From: Halomonas sp.
GTDB lineage: Bacteria; Pseudomonadota; Gammaproteobacteria; Pseudomonadales; Halomonadaceae
Direction of reading: 5' to 3'
Assembly: GCA_003560175.1 (NCBI GenBank)
Contig: PWIZ01000357.1
Coordinates: forward strand, 1 to 20,560
DNA length: 20,560 nt
Part shown: positions 1 to 7,831 of the stretch, piece by piece
How the letters are laid out: each line of letters begins with the position of its first letter
Numbering within the stretch: the stretch's first letter is position 1
Program-made: the position numbers and the translations under genes
Notes under the pieces: generated by a model
Told to the model about the DNA's origin: nothing
The model's database searches: none
The model's input: only the letters and a program-made list of their open reading frames with translations

Positions 1-355
1 CCAGGTCCGGCACCACTACCTGCAGCAGGAAATCCGACTCCCCCGACACCAGATGCGCCGAGACCACCTCCGGCAGGGCGACGACCGCCTCGCGGAAGGC
101 GTTGGCCTGGGCCTCGTGGTGGCGCTCCACCTTGATGCCGACGAAGACGGTGAGGCCGAAGCCAACGCCCCCTCGATCCAGCTCGGCGTGATAGCCGCGG
201 ATCAGCCCCGCCGCCTCCAGCTGGCGCACCCGGCGCAGGCAGGGCGACGGCGAGAGGCTCACCTCCTCGGCCAGCTGGACGTTAGTCAGCCGGGCGTCGC
301 GCTGCAACGCGGCCAGAATGCGCCGGTCAATGGCATCGATTCGCTGAGTTGGCAT
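1..355 (-). CDS. Lrp/AsnC family transcriptional regulator (partial, C-terminus off the left edge)
   Basis: The first 118 residues of a leucine-responsive/AsnC-type regulator, read on the minus strand from ATG at 355-353. It begins MPTQRIDAIDRRILAALQRD, the usual start of the N-terminal winged helix-turn-helix. It continues through LAEEVSLSPSPCLRRVRQLE, the recognition helix with the family's SPS.C..R pattern, and then GLIRGYHAELD, the linker to the RAM effector-binding domain. An AGGAA ribosome binding site lies about 10 bases upstream. Full-length family members are about 150-160 residues, so roughly a quarter is missing beyond base 1. It is divergent from a LysE-type exporter, a common arrangement in which the regulator senses an amino acid and controls its export. 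A palindrome at 380-396 could be its operator. The effector cannot be told from the sequence. Confidence 0.93.
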   Translation of the reverse strand, partial: MPTQRIDAIDRRILAALQRDARLTNVQLAEEVSLSPSPCLRRVRQLEAAGLIRGYHAELDRGGVGFGLTVFVGIKVERHHEAQANAFREAVVALPEVVSAHLVSGESDFLLQVVVPDL

Positions 356-379
356 CTTTCATCATTCCTGCCTGAGGCA

Positions 380-396
380 TTGGCATTAAATACCAA
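380..396. promoter_or_regulatory. Candidate Lrp/AsnC operator palindrome between divergent genes
   Basis: The 17-base sequence TTGGCATTAAATACCAA matches its own reverse complement at 14 of 17 positions (TTGG arms, AT-rich centre). It lies in the AT-rich part of the 157-bp gap, 25 bases upstream of the Lrp-type start codon and 117 bases upstream of the exporter start. Position and symmetry fit an autoregulatory site that also controls the exporter. The assignment is inferred; no binding data are visible. Confidence 0.5.
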
Positions 397-512
397 CTAT
401 AGCTTTTCTACTGATAGATTTCGCAAGGACCTGCCCGCGCCCTCGGCGATAGACTGGCACCCTTACCTACGCATCATTACCTGCGCGATATCCTACGGTA
501 GGAGACGAGCCC

Positions 513-1130
513 ATGGAGCTCTGGCTATTTATTGCCGCCCTGGCGGCGGTCTACCTGCTGCCCGGCCCCGATATGTTGCTGGTGCTGCAGACCGGCAGCC
601 TGCAGGGGCGCTCCCGGGCGCTGGCTACCGCTCTGGGCCTGGCGGTGGCCCGTGCCCTGCATGTGGCCCTGGCCGCCCTGGGGCTAGCCACGCTGTTCGT
701 CACCGCCCCCTGGACCTTCGACGCCGTACGTTACGCGGGCGCCGCCTACCTGAGCTGGATCGGCCTGCAGCTGCTGCGCACGCCCTCCAGCCCGGCCTTT
801 GACACCTCGGGCCAGACGATGCCACCCGCGGCGAGCCACCGCCTGGCCTGCCGCCGGGGACTGCTCACCAATCTGCTCAACCCCAAGTCGCTGCTGTTCT
901 GCTCGGTGCTGCTGCCACAGTTCGTGCACCCCGACCAGGGACCCGTGCTGGTGCAGTTTGCCCTGCTCGGTACGCTGCTGGTGGCCATCGGCCTGCTGTT
1001 CGATGCCGGATATGCCACCCTGGGTGCCGCCCTCCAGAGCTGGTTTACAGACAGCCCGCTAAGGGCAAAACTGCAGCGCTGGACCTTCGGCTCACTGCTG
1101 ATCGGCTTCGGCCTGCGCCTGGCCGCCTGA
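513..1130 (+). CDS. LysE/RhtB family amino-acid exporter
   Basis: A 205-residue inner-membrane protein of the LysE/RhtB family, which exports amino acids or related small molecules by proton antiport. The N-terminus is a hydrophobic helix running into YLLPGPDMLLVLQTG, the family's hallmark PGPD block. Several further hydrophobic segments follow (about residues 40-65, 70-90, 110-135, 145-165 and 180-205), with the conserved NLLNPKSLLF at about 120-130, matching the six-helix topology and usual length of about 205-210. The ATG at 513 has GGAG 9-10 bases upstream, so the longer overlapping frame from base 53 is not the gene. It is divergent from an Lrp-type regulator that probably controls it. 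The substrate cannot be assigned. Confidence 0.93.
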   Translation: MELWLFIAALAAVYLLPGPDMLLVLQTGSLQGRSRALATALGLAVARALHVALAALGLATLFVTAPWTFDAVRYAGAAYLSWIGLQLLRTPSSPAFDTSGQTMPPAASHRLACRRGLLTNLLNPKSLLFCSVLLPQFVHPDQGPVLVQFALLGTLLVAIGLLFDAGYATLGAALQSWFTDSPLRAKLQRWTFGSLLIGFGLRLAA

Positions 1131-1238
1131 CCCCCTCACCTGCCTTGTCCTGCGTCAAGACGCCGCTTCGACGCCTCGCCGACGAACGCGCTCCCTGTGC
1201 CATAGTGAAACCATTATTCTCGATGTAAGGAGAGCCCG

Positions 1239-2705
1239 ATGCAGCAACGTGAGGTCGATATCGCCATCGTCGGTGCCGGCAGCGCCGGCCTGAGCGCCTG
1301 GCACGCCGCCCGCCGGCACAGCGACAGCGTGGTACTGATCGAGGGAGGCGCCTTCGGCACCACCTGCGCCCGGGTGGGTTGCATGCCCTCCAAGCTCTTG
1401 ATCGCCGCCGCCGAGGCCGCCCATCGCGCCCGGGATGCCGGGGGCTTCGGCATCCGGGTGAGCGGTGTCGAGGTGGACGGCGCCGCTGTCATGGCCAGGG
1501 TCAAGCAGGAACGCGACGGCTTCGTGGGCCGGGTCTTCACGTCGATGCGACGCATCCCCGACCAGGACCGCCTGGAGGGCCATGCCCGCTTCGTGGATCC
1601 CCACACCCTGACCGTCGGTGACCACACCCGGGTGACCGCCCGCAACATCGTCATCGCCACCGGCTCGCGTCCCACCTGGCCCGGTATGTTCGATGCCGCC
1701 GGCGACCGGCTGATCATCAACGACGACGTCTTCGCGTGGGACGACCTGCCCGAGTCGGTCGCGGTATTTGGCCCCGGCGTGATCGGCCTGGAGCTGGGCC
1801 AAGCGCTGCACCGCCTGGGCGTGCGGATGCGGGTGTTTGGCGTGGGCGGCGCCCTGGGCCCCTTCCGGGACGAGAAGGTGCGCGACAGCGCCGAGGCCAC
1901 CTTCAACGAGGAGCTCTATATCGACCCCGACGCCAAGGTGGAGACGATCGAGCGCGACGGCGACGCCGTGGTGATCACCTTCATCGAGCGCGACAGCGGC
2001 GAGCGCCTGACCGAACGCTTCGACTACTTGCTGGCCGCCACCGGACGGCGCCCCAACGTCGACCGGCTAGACCTGGAGAACGCCGGCCTAACCCTGGATG
2101 ATCGCGGCGTGCCGCGCTTCAACCGCTTCACCCTGCAGTGTCTGAACGCCGACGAGGGCCCCGGCCATATCTTCATCGCCGGCGACGCCAACCAGGAACT
2201 GCCGCTGCTCCACGAGGCCAACAGCGAGGGGCGTATCGCCGGCGACAACGCCGGGCGCTTCCCCGAGCTGCGCGCCGGCCGGCGCAACGTCCCTCTGGCC
2301 ATCGTCTTCACCGAACCGCAGATGGCTACCGTGGGAGAGAGCTACGCCTCAATGGAGAAGCGCCTGGGCGGCTGCGACTGCCTGGCCGTGGGCGAGGCCT
2401 CCTTCGAAGACCAGGGACGTGCCCTGGTGATGCGGGAGAACCGTGGGCTGATGCGCGTCTACGCCGAGCAGGGCTCCGGGCAGTTCCTGGGAGCCGAGCT
2501 CTTCGGTCCGCGGGTGGAGCATATGGCGCACCTGCTGGCCTGGGCCCTGGAACAGAAGCTCAGCGTCGGCCAGATGCTGGCCATGCCCTGGTACCATCCG
2601 GTGGTCGAGGAGGGGCTGCGCGGCGCCCTGCGCGACCTCAACGCCAACCTCAACCTGGGTCCGGCGATCACCGAGCGCTGCATGGAGTGCGGCCCCGGCG
2701 ACTGA
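1239..2705 (+). CDS. Dihydrolipoyl dehydrogenase-like pyridine nucleotide-disulfide oxidoreductase
   Basis: A 488-residue class I flavoprotein disulfide reductase. It has an N-terminal FAD Rossmann motif (GAGSAG, residues 12-17) and the redox-active disulfide in TTCARVGCMPSK (Cys43, Cys48). The NAD-binding fold is in VAVFGPGVIGLELGQAL (about 177-193), the second FAD motif in IFIAGDAN (about 313-320), and the C-terminal dimer interface carries the His-Pro active-site base in WYHPVVEEG (His453). ATG 1239 follows a strong AAGGAG. No E1 or E2 genes of a 2-oxoacid dehydrogenase complex are nearby, so the natural disulfide partner is uncertain. The protein ends in a CMEC tail (Cys481, Cys484), beyond the usual end of the dimer domain. 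It converges on the FtsH gene with only 14 bases between stops. Other flavin disulfide reductases of this family remain possible. Confidence 0.9.
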   Translation: MQQREVDIAIVGAGSAGLSAWHAARRHSDSVVLIEGGAFGTTCARVGCMPSKLLIAAAEAAHRARDAGGFGIRVSGVEVDGAAVMARVKQERDGFVGRVFTSMRRIPDQDRLEGHARFVDPHTLTVGDHTRVTARNIVIATGSRPTWPGMFDAAGDRLIINDDVFAWDDLPESVAVFGPGVIGLELGQALHRLGVRMRVFGVGGALGPFRDEKVRDSAEATFNEELYIDPDAKVETIERDGDAVVITFIERDSGERLTERFDYLLAATGRRPNVDRLDLENAGLTLDDRGVPRFNRFTLQCLNADEGPGHIFIAGDANQELPLLHEANSEGRIAGDNAGRFPELRAGRRNVPLAIVFTEPQMATVGESYASMEKRLGGCDCLAVGEASFEDQGRALVMRENRGLMRVYAEQGSGQFLGAELFGPRVEHMAHLLAWALEQKLSVGQMLAMPWYHPVVEEGLRGALRDLNANLNLGPAITERCMECGPGD

Positions 2706-2719
2706 CGCCGGCCAGCGCC

Positions 2720-4699
2720 TCAGGCACGAACCGGCAGCCGCGAGGCGCCCCCTTCCAGCACCTCGCGGATCTCCTCGCCCTCCAGAGTCTCCCGTGACTC
2801 CAGCGCGGCGGCCAGTCGGTCCAGCTCCGCCCGATGCTGCTCCAGCAGCTGGCGACCGCGCGCCTCCAGCTCCATCAAGAGCCGTCGGATCTCCTCATCC
2901 ACCAGGCCGGCGGTGGCCTCGCTGTGCTCACGCAACTGGGTCATCTCGCGACCCAGGAAGGCGTGCTCCTGCCCCTGGGAGAGGGCGACCGGGCCGATCC
3001 GCTCACTCATGCCCCAGCGCGCCACCATGCGTCTCGCCAGGCGGGTAGCCTGTTCTAGGTCGTTCTCCGCCCCGCTGCTCACCTCACCGAAGACGATCGA
3101 CTCGGCCAGCCGACCGCCGAACATCACTGTGATGCGGTCGCGCAGGTAGGAGGCGTTGTAGTGGACCCGCTCCTCGTCGGGTACCTGAGCGGTGACGCCC
3201 AGAGTGCGCCCCCGGGGCAGTACCGTGACCTTCTCCAGCCGGTCGGTGTGGGGCAGCAGGTGGGCGAGCAGCGCATGGCCCGCCTCATGGTAGGCGACCA
3301 CGTGACGCTGGGCTTCGGAGAGCCCCAGCTCGCGCTCCTCGCCCAGCATCACCCGATCCCGGGCGTCCACGAAGCTGCTCCAATCCACCTCGCTGAGACC
3401 GCGCCGCCCGGCCAGCAGGGCGGCCTCATTGGCTAGGTTGGCGAGATCCGCCCCGGAAAAGCCGATAGTGATCTCGGCCAGCCGCGCCAGGTCGACATCG
3501 GCGGCCAGCGGCATGCGCCGGGTGTGCACCCCAAGGATCGCCTCGCGGGCCTGGCGATGGGGGTTCTCCAGGGTCACCTTGCGGTCGAAGCGCCCAGGAC
3601 GCAGCAGCGCCGGGTCCAGTACGTCGGGGCGGTTGGTGGCGGCTAGCACCACCACCGCCTCATGGCCCTCGAAGCCATCCAGCTCGGCGAGGATCTGGTT
3701 GAGGGTCTGCTCGCGCTCGTCGTGGCCGCCGCCCACTCCGGCACCCCTAGTGCGGCCGATGGAGTCGATCTCGTCGATGAACACCACCGAGGGCGCCTTC
3801 TCCTTGGCCTGGCGGAAGAGGTCGCGCACCCTGGAAGCGCCCACCCCCACGAACATCTCGATGAATTCCGAGCCGCTGATGCTGAAGAAGGGCACCCCTG
3901 CCTCGCCGGCCACCGCCCTGGCCATCAGCGTCTTGCCGGTGCCGGGCGGCCCCATCATCAGGATGCCCCTTGGCATACGTGCGCCCAGCGCCTGGAAGCG
4001 CTCAGGCTCCTTGAGGAACTCGATCACTTCGAAGATATCACGCTTGGCGTTCTCGGAGCCCGCCACGTCGGCCAGCTTCACCTGGCTCTGCTGGGGCTCC
4101 ACCAGGCGGGCCCGGGACTTGCCCATGCCGAAGGTGCCTCCGCCGCCGGTCAAGCGCTCCTGCATGCGGTTCCAGAACCAGAACAGCAGCGCCAACATCA
4201 GCAGCCAGGGCACCACGCCGGCCAGCAGGCGCTGCCACATGGCGGGGTCCGTCGGCCGCGCCGCGATCCGCACCCCGTGACCCTCCAGTCGCTCCAGCAG
4301 TCGCTCGCTCTCGACGTCTGGACGCGTGGTCGCAAAGGCCTCGGCCTCACCGAGGTCCAGATCCAGCCGGCCCGAATCGCTGAAACGCCCCTCGAGGGAC
4401 TGGCCGCGCAGCGTCACCTCGTCGACGTGCCCGGCGTCCACCGCCTCGAGGAAGTCGGAATAGGTCAGCTCGACCCGAGCCTGGTGCTGGGTACCGTCCA
4501 GGTAGTGGAACATCACCAGGATCACGAAGGCCATCCACACGAACAGCAGCCACTGCTGGCGGGGGTTGCCGGAGGGAGGCTCCTGCCCGTTGGTCGTCGG
4601 CTGCCGGGGGTCGGAGGGAGGCTCCTGCCCGCTGGTCGGCGGCGGCCGGGGATCGGAGGGAGGCTCTGGCGGCGGGTTACGAGGAGCAGGAACGGCCAT
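2720..4699 (-). CDS. FtsH-family membrane AAA+ zinc metalloprotease with proline-rich N-terminal extension
   Basis: A 659-residue ATP-dependent membrane protease. In order it has a proline-rich cytoplasmic tail (1-48), TM1 (about 49-67), a periplasmic domain (about 70-155) and TM2 (about 157-176). The AAA+ module follows, with Walker A GPPGTGKT (250-257), pore loop FVGVG (283-287), Walker B VVFIDE (305-310) and the second region of homology ending in LLRPGRFDR (365-373). The protease domain has the zinc motif HEAGH (471-475) and the third ligand Asp547 in [11 protein letters not shown]. All catalytic elements are present, so it should degrade membrane and soluble proteins. It is probably a paralogue of the housekeeping FtsH, because it lacks the usual rlmE/folP context and carries an extra 40-odd N-terminal residues with a 14-residue repeat. 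ATG 4699 has only a weak ribosome binding site. It is divergent from the patatin-like gene. Confidence 0.93.
   Translation of the reverse strand: MAVPAPRNPPPEPPSDPRPPPTSGQEPPSDPRQPTTNGQEPPSGNPRQQWLLFVWMAFVILVMFHYLDGTQHQARVELTYSDFLEAVDAGHVDEVTLRGQSLEGRFSDSGRLDLDLGEAEAFATTRPDVESERLLERLEGHGVRIAARPTDPAMWQRLLAGVVPWLLMLALLFWFWNRMQERLTGGGGTFGMGKSRARLVEPQQSQVKLADVAGSENAKRDIFEVIEFLKEPERFQALGARMPRGILMMGPPGTGKTLMARAVAGEAGVPFFSISGSEFIEMFVGVGASRVRDLFRQAKEKAPSVVFIDEIDSIGRTRGAGVGGGHDEREQTLNQILAELDGFEGHEAVVVLAATNRPDVLDPALLRPGRFDRKVTLENPHRQAREAILGVHTRRMPLAADVDLARLAEITIGFSGADLANLANEAALLAGRRGLSEVDWSSFVDARDRVMLGEERELGLSEAQRHVVAYHEAGHALLAHLLPHTDRLEKVTVLPRGRTLGVTAQVPDEERVHYNASYLRDRITVMFGGRLAESIVFGEVSSGAENDLEQATRLARRMVARWGMSERIGPVALSQGQEHAFLGREMTQLREHSEATAGLVDEEIRRLLMELEARGRQLLEQHRAELDRLAAALESRETLEGEEIREVLEGGASRLPVRA
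4571..4666. repeat. 42-bp in-frame tandem repeat in the ftsH-like gene
   Basis: The sequence GGAGGGAGGCTC recurs at 4571, 4613 and 4655, giving a 42-bp period of just over two copies. In the protein this is [14 protein letters not shown] followed by [14 protein letters not shown] (residues 15-42). The period is a multiple of three, so copy-number change would leave the frame intact. Confidence 0.85.
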
Positions 4700-4840
4700 G
4701 GCAGACTCGAGGTAGTGGGGCTCTCACAACCATGGCCCCGAGCTCCCGTCCTGGCAAGGCCTGCGCCATGGCGAAGCGTGGGCGGTGCCCCATGGCTATG
4801 ACATAGTGTCGATCAGCAACCATTCCATCAGGAGAATGTG

Positions 4841-5770
4841 ATGAGCCCTTCGCCACCTGCTGCCGCCTGGCTACTGTGCCTTGCCCTGCTGCTACCAATG
4901 CCGTTGCCGGCCGAGGAACCGCCGCCGCGCCCTACCATCGGTCTGGTACTGGGTTCCGGCGGGGCCAACGGCCTGGCCCATATCGCCGTGCTGCAGGTCT
5001 TCGACGAGCTCGAGATCGTTCCCGATCGCATCGCCGGCACCAGCATCGGCGCGGTGATCGGCGGGCTTTACGCGGCGGGACTCTCCGCCGAGGAGATCCT
5101 GGATATCTTCGACGACGTGGCGGGCTCGCCGCTGGATGCTCTTTCGGGTCTCGCCGGCTCGGAGCTGGGCCTGGCCAACCTGCTGAAGATCGATCTGAGC
5201 AATGGCGGGCTGCTGGATTCCGGCGGCTTCCTGCGCTTCCTGGCCAGCCACACCGAGGTGCGCTGCTTCGAGGAGCTCAGAATCCCGCTGACGGTGGTGG
5301 CCACCGACTACTGGACAGGCAATAGCGTGGAAATCGACGAGGGCCGGCTCTTCCCGGCCATCGCGGCCAGCATGGCCGTGCCGGGGCTATTCTCGCCGGT
5401 GCACCGCGACAAGCAGCTGCTGATCGATGGCGGCACCTCCAACCCCCTGCCCTATGATCTTCTGCTCGACGACATGGACCTGGTGATCGCGATCGATGTC
5501 TCGGGCAGCCGCCACCCGGAATCCGAGTCCGACCCCGGCATCACCGATCTGCTGTTCAAGACATTCAGTATCATGCAGCAGTCACTGATCCGCCAGGCGC
5601 TGGAGCACCGGCGCCCGCACCTTTATCTCAAACCCGAGGCCGAGGGAGTGCGCCTGCTCCACTTCAACCGCATCCACGAGATTCTCGCCCAGAGCGAGGC
5701 GGCGACAGCGGAGCTGCGCGACCAGCTGGTGATCTGGCAGGCCATCCAGGCCGACGCCGTGCAGCCCTGA
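4841..5770 (+). CDS. Patatin-like phospholipase, exported (RssA/YchK-like core)
   Basis: A 309-residue serine lipid hydrolase of the patatin family. Residues 1-24 form a signal peptide (hydrophobic AAAWLLCLALLL, probable cleavage after PLPA), predicting periplasmic or secreted location. The core has the oxyanion-hole loop GLVLGSGGANGLAH (34-47), the nucleophile elbow GTSIG with Ser68, and the catalytic Asp196 in IDGGTSNPLP, so the Ser-Asp dyad is complete. In the oxyanion loop, Asn43 replaces the arginine usual in bacterial members (GxGxxRG). A GTG at 4838 is in frame just before ATG 4841, but AGGAGA at 4830-4835 is correctly spaced only for 4841. Expected activity is hydrolysis of phospholipid or lysophospholipid acyl esters; the substrate is unknown. 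It is divergent from the FtsH-type gene. Confidence 0.9.
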   Translation: MSPSPPAAAWLLCLALLLPMPLPAEEPPPRPTIGLVLGSGGANGLAHIAVLQVFDELEIVPDRIAGTSIGAVIGGLYAAGLSAEEILDIFDDVAGSPLDALSGLAGSELGLANLLKIDLSNGGLLDSGGFLRFLASHTEVRCFEELRIPLTVVATDYWTGNSVEIDEGRLFPAIAASMAVPGLFSPVHRDKQLLIDGGTSNPLPYDLLLDDMDLVIAIDVSGSRHPESESDPGITDLLFKTFSIMQQSLIRQALEHRRPHLYLKPEAEGVRLLHFNRIHEILAQSEAATAELRDQLVIWQAIQADAVQP

Positions 5771-5822
5771 TGGCTCCTTCGTGTATGCTCAGTTCAGCCC
5801 CACCGCCCAAAGGAGACCCGCG

Positions 5823-6155
5823 ATGGCCGACGCTCCCGCAAGGTTCAGCGCCCTAAAGGAAAGCATTCGGGAACTGGCCGACCTGGCCGGCCCCGAGCAC
5901 CGCGAGCGAGCCAGCACCCTGGCAGACTCGCTGGTAGACGAGCTTGAAGGCCTCCTCGGGGAGATGCCCTCGGCACTCAAGCCGGCCAGGCAGCGACCCA
6001 AGGCACCCCGGGATGAGGTGGAGCGCTGCCCGGTGTGCACCCTGAGCAGCTACCATTACCAGCGCGGCACCATCCGCGAGAGCGAGCATGGCGGCTTCGA
6101 GGCCTTCTACCGCTGCGGCAGCTGCGCCCACGAGGGCTGGAAAGAGATCCAATGA
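5823..6155 (+). CDS. Small zinc-ribbon protein of unknown function
   Basis: A 110-residue soluble protein that I do not recognise. Residues 1-55 are largely helical and rich in Glu, Leu and Arg. Residues 69-101 form a likely zinc ribbon, with CPVC (Cys69, Cys72) and, 25 residues later, CGSC (Cys98, Cys101) in a beta-rich stretch (YHYQRGTIRE, FEAFYRCGS). ATG 5823 is preceded by AAAGGAGA, which decides against an upstream in-frame ATG at 5781. It starts 52 bases after the patatin-like gene on the same strand and may be cotranscribed. It converges with the following lipoprotein gene, 7 bases between stops. The ribbon suggests nucleic-acid or protein binding, but no function can be given. Confidence 0.75.
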   Translation: MADAPARFSALKESIRELADLAGPEHRERASTLADSLVDELEGLLGEMPSALKPARQRPKAPRDEVERCPVCTLSSYHYQRGTIRESEHGGFEAFYRCGSCAHEGWKEIQ

Positions 6156-6162
6156 CCCGAGC

Positions 6163-6825
6163 TCACCGGCAGAAGGGGCCGAACTGATAGAAGCGCCGGC
6201 ACTGGAACTCCGCCTCGCAGCTCGCCAGCTGTGACTGATAGCGCCCGGTCCGTGCCGCTACCTGGCGAGCGGTCCGCTGCACGCCGGGCTTGCTGCGCCA
6301 GGTCCCGCGCTGATAGCCGCCGGCCCCTTCGTGATAGGCCAGGTAGAGATGCTCAGGGTTGTGCAGGGAGATGCCCGTCTGGCGGCGAGTGCGCTCGTTG
6401 TACCAGCCGATGAAGTCGGTGGCGTGTTTCATATGGCTGCGCCGAGCCAGCGTACCGCCGGCCTGGTCACGGTACTCTCCCCACACCGGATCCAGGGCCT
6501 GCGCATAGCCCCGCGCCGAGGAGGGCCGGGGCCCCGGGATAAACCCCAGGTAACGCTTGCGTGGCGGACGCACGTGGCTCTGGAAGGAGGACTCCTGTTG
6601 GATGAAGGCCAGCTGGGTGGCAATGGGCGTGCCCCACTCCTGCTCCGATGCCCGAGCGTAGTCATACCACCTCGGCTGCTCACGGAAGATCTCACAGATG
6701 TTGCTCTGGTCCTGCGGGGGTGACGGCGCCATCATCGCACAACCGCTGACCAGCAGGCCGAGCCCTACCGCCAGCAGCAAGCGCCCCGCCCGGACTGCCC
6801 GGTTGTTTCCGACGCATTCTCTCAT
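6163..6825 (-). CDS. Lytic-transglycosylase-like lipoprotein (SLT fold)
   Basis: A 220-residue lipoprotein. Residues 14-29 (GRLLLAVGLGLLVSGC) form a lipoprotein signal with lipobox LVSGC and lipidated Cys29; Ala30-Met31 follow, with no Asp at +2, so sorting to the outer membrane is expected. The body resembles the SLT lysozyme-like fold. ATQLAFIQQESSFQS carries the candidate catalytic Glu78, followed by ARGYAQALDPVWGEYR, a version of the usual GLMQ-like block, and YLAYHEGAGGYQRGTWR. Such enzymes cleave the MurNAc-GlcNAc bond of peptidoglycan. Several cysteines (Cys44 and three near the C-terminus) could form disulfides. ATG 6825 has GGAGG 4 bases upstream; the in-frame ATG at 6843 has none. 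It converges on the zinc-ribbon gene. The enzyme class is likely; the exact subfamily is not identified. Confidence 0.82.
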   Translation of the reverse strand: MRECVGNNRAVRAGRLLLAVGLGLLVSGCAMMAPSPPQDQSNICEIFREQPRWYDYARASEQEWGTPIATQLAFIQQESSFQSHVRPPRKRYLGFIPGPRPSSARGYAQALDPVWGEYRDQAGGTLARRSHMKHATDFIGWYNERTRRQTGISLHNPEHLYLAYHEGAGGYQRGTWRSKPGVQRTARQVAARTGRYQSQLASCEAEFQCRRFYQFGPFCR

Positions 6826-6874
6826 CCCGCCTCCCGCTTGCATGTCTCGACGCAGCCGGCATCCGCCACCGAGC

Positions 6875-7267
6875 TCAGTTCAGGGCCGCGCGAATCTTCT
6901 CGGCGGCGGCGGCCAGCTCCTCGGCGGGCGCCATCTCCAGCCCCAGCACACGGATATCTTCCATCGCATCGAGCGGCGTCAGATGGATATGCACATGGGG
7001 CACCTCCAGCCCCACCACCAGCAACCCCACCCGCTTGCAGGGAAAGGCACGCTTGATCGCCTTGGCCACCCATCGAGAGACGCTCATCAGGTGGGCGTAG
7101 AGCGGATCGGGAAGATCATCCCAGTGGTCGATCTCCTCGCGGGGAATCACCAGCACATGCCCAACTTTCATCGGCTGAATGGTCATGATGACCACGCACT
7201 GGTCGTCCTCATGGACGAAATGGCCAGGGATCTCTCCCTGCATGATACGACTGAAAACACTTGCCAT
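6875..7267 (-). CDS. HIT family protein (histidine triad nucleotide-binding/hydrolase)
   Basis: A 130-residue histidine-triad protein. It has the N-terminal pattern FSRIMQGEIPGHFVHED (residues 5-21), the central GHVLVIPREEIDHW (36-49) and the triad VPHVHIHLTP (His91, His93, His95). HIT proteins bind purine nucleotides and hydrolyse phosphoramidate or dinucleoside substrates through the triad. ATG 7267 is preceded by AGGAGAG, and homology begins there, so an in-frame start 120 bases upstream is rejected. It lies 49 bases upstream of the lipoprotein gene on the same strand and could be cotranscribed with it. It is divergent from the small hypothetical gene at 7415. The specific substrate is unknown. 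Confidence 0.93.
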   Translation of the reverse strand: MASVFSRIMQGEIPGHFVHEDDQCVVIMTIQPMKVGHVLVIPREEIDHWDDLPDPLYAHLMSVSRWVAKAIKRAFPCKRVGLLVVGLEVPHVHIHLTPLDAMEDIRVLGLEMAPAEELAAAAEKIRAALN

Positions 7268-7414
7268 GGGCGCTCTCCTGACAGTGGGGGCACAAGGCCA
7301 CGGCGCAAGGACTGCAGTGGCGACACGAAACCGGTATGCTGAAGGCGCAACACCCCTCAGTACGGAGCAGAATACACGATCGATCATTCATTCCAAGCCA
7401 GCACGGAGGTTCAC

Positions 7415-7732
7415 ATGAAGGTCTACAAACCTGAATGGCGGTGCACGTTTAGCGTAAACGAAGGCGCGGATGAATCAGCCAGCTGGAAGGAACGCATTGC
7501 CTGGCAGCTGAGAGAGTTCGCCAACCGGCTCGACGGCGGCGGCAGGACCCTGAAGATCGACTGCGACGTCTCCCCCGCAGTGAGCCGGGACGAGATCGAC
7601 ACCTGCATGGGCAAGGGCTTTGCCGTGACTCAGAACCTGCTTACCCAGCTGGCCCAACAGGCCGCCTGCGAGGACGTCATGCGCAATGCCAAGGCCGAAC
7701 TGTTTGCGGAAGAGGAATACCAGCGGCACTGA
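7415..7732 (+). CDS. Small protein of unknown function
   Basis: A 105-residue acidic, soluble protein that I do not recognise. It has no signal peptide or membrane segment. Residues 20-45 (SASWKERIAWQLREFANRLD) look helical, followed by a short beta-like stretch (RTLKIDCDVSP) and a helical C-terminus that includes three Cys in all (Cys50, Cys64, Cys84 by rough count). GGAGG lies 5 bases before ATG 7415, a strong site that supports it as a real gene. A hairpin terminator follows at 7764-7795, so it is probably a single-gene transcription unit. It is divergent from the HIT gene with a 147-bp gap. No function is proposed. Confidence 0.72.
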   Translation: MKVYKPEWRCTFSVNEGADESASWKERIAWQLREFANRLDGGGRTLKIDCDVSPAVSRDEIDTCMGKGFAVTQNLLTQLAQQAACEDVMRNAKAELFAEEEYQRH

Positions 7733-7763
7733 CACGCGCCGTCGCAGCCGCGTGACATCCCCA

Positions 7764-7795
7764 CGCCCCACCCGGTCCACCGGATGGGGCGTTTT
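7764..7795 (+). terminator. Rho-independent terminator after the small 105-aa gene
   Basis: The arms CGCCCCACCCGGT (7764-7776) and ACCGGATGGGGCG (7779-7791) pair over 13 positions with one C-A mismatch. The hairpin is GC-rich and is followed by TTTT. It lies between the 105-residue gene and the LD-carboxypeptidase gene. It also argues against starting the latter at 7784, inside the hairpin. Confidence 0.8.
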
Positions 7796-7831
7796 CAATG
7801 GTGGCCTGCCGAATGCATCCGGAGTCGCGGC

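Noticed and set aside
3662..4801. Plus-strand open frame of 379 codons opposite the ftsH-like gene
   Set aside because: The opposite strand encodes an intact FtsH with all motifs; this frame has low-complexity composition and no ribosome binding site.
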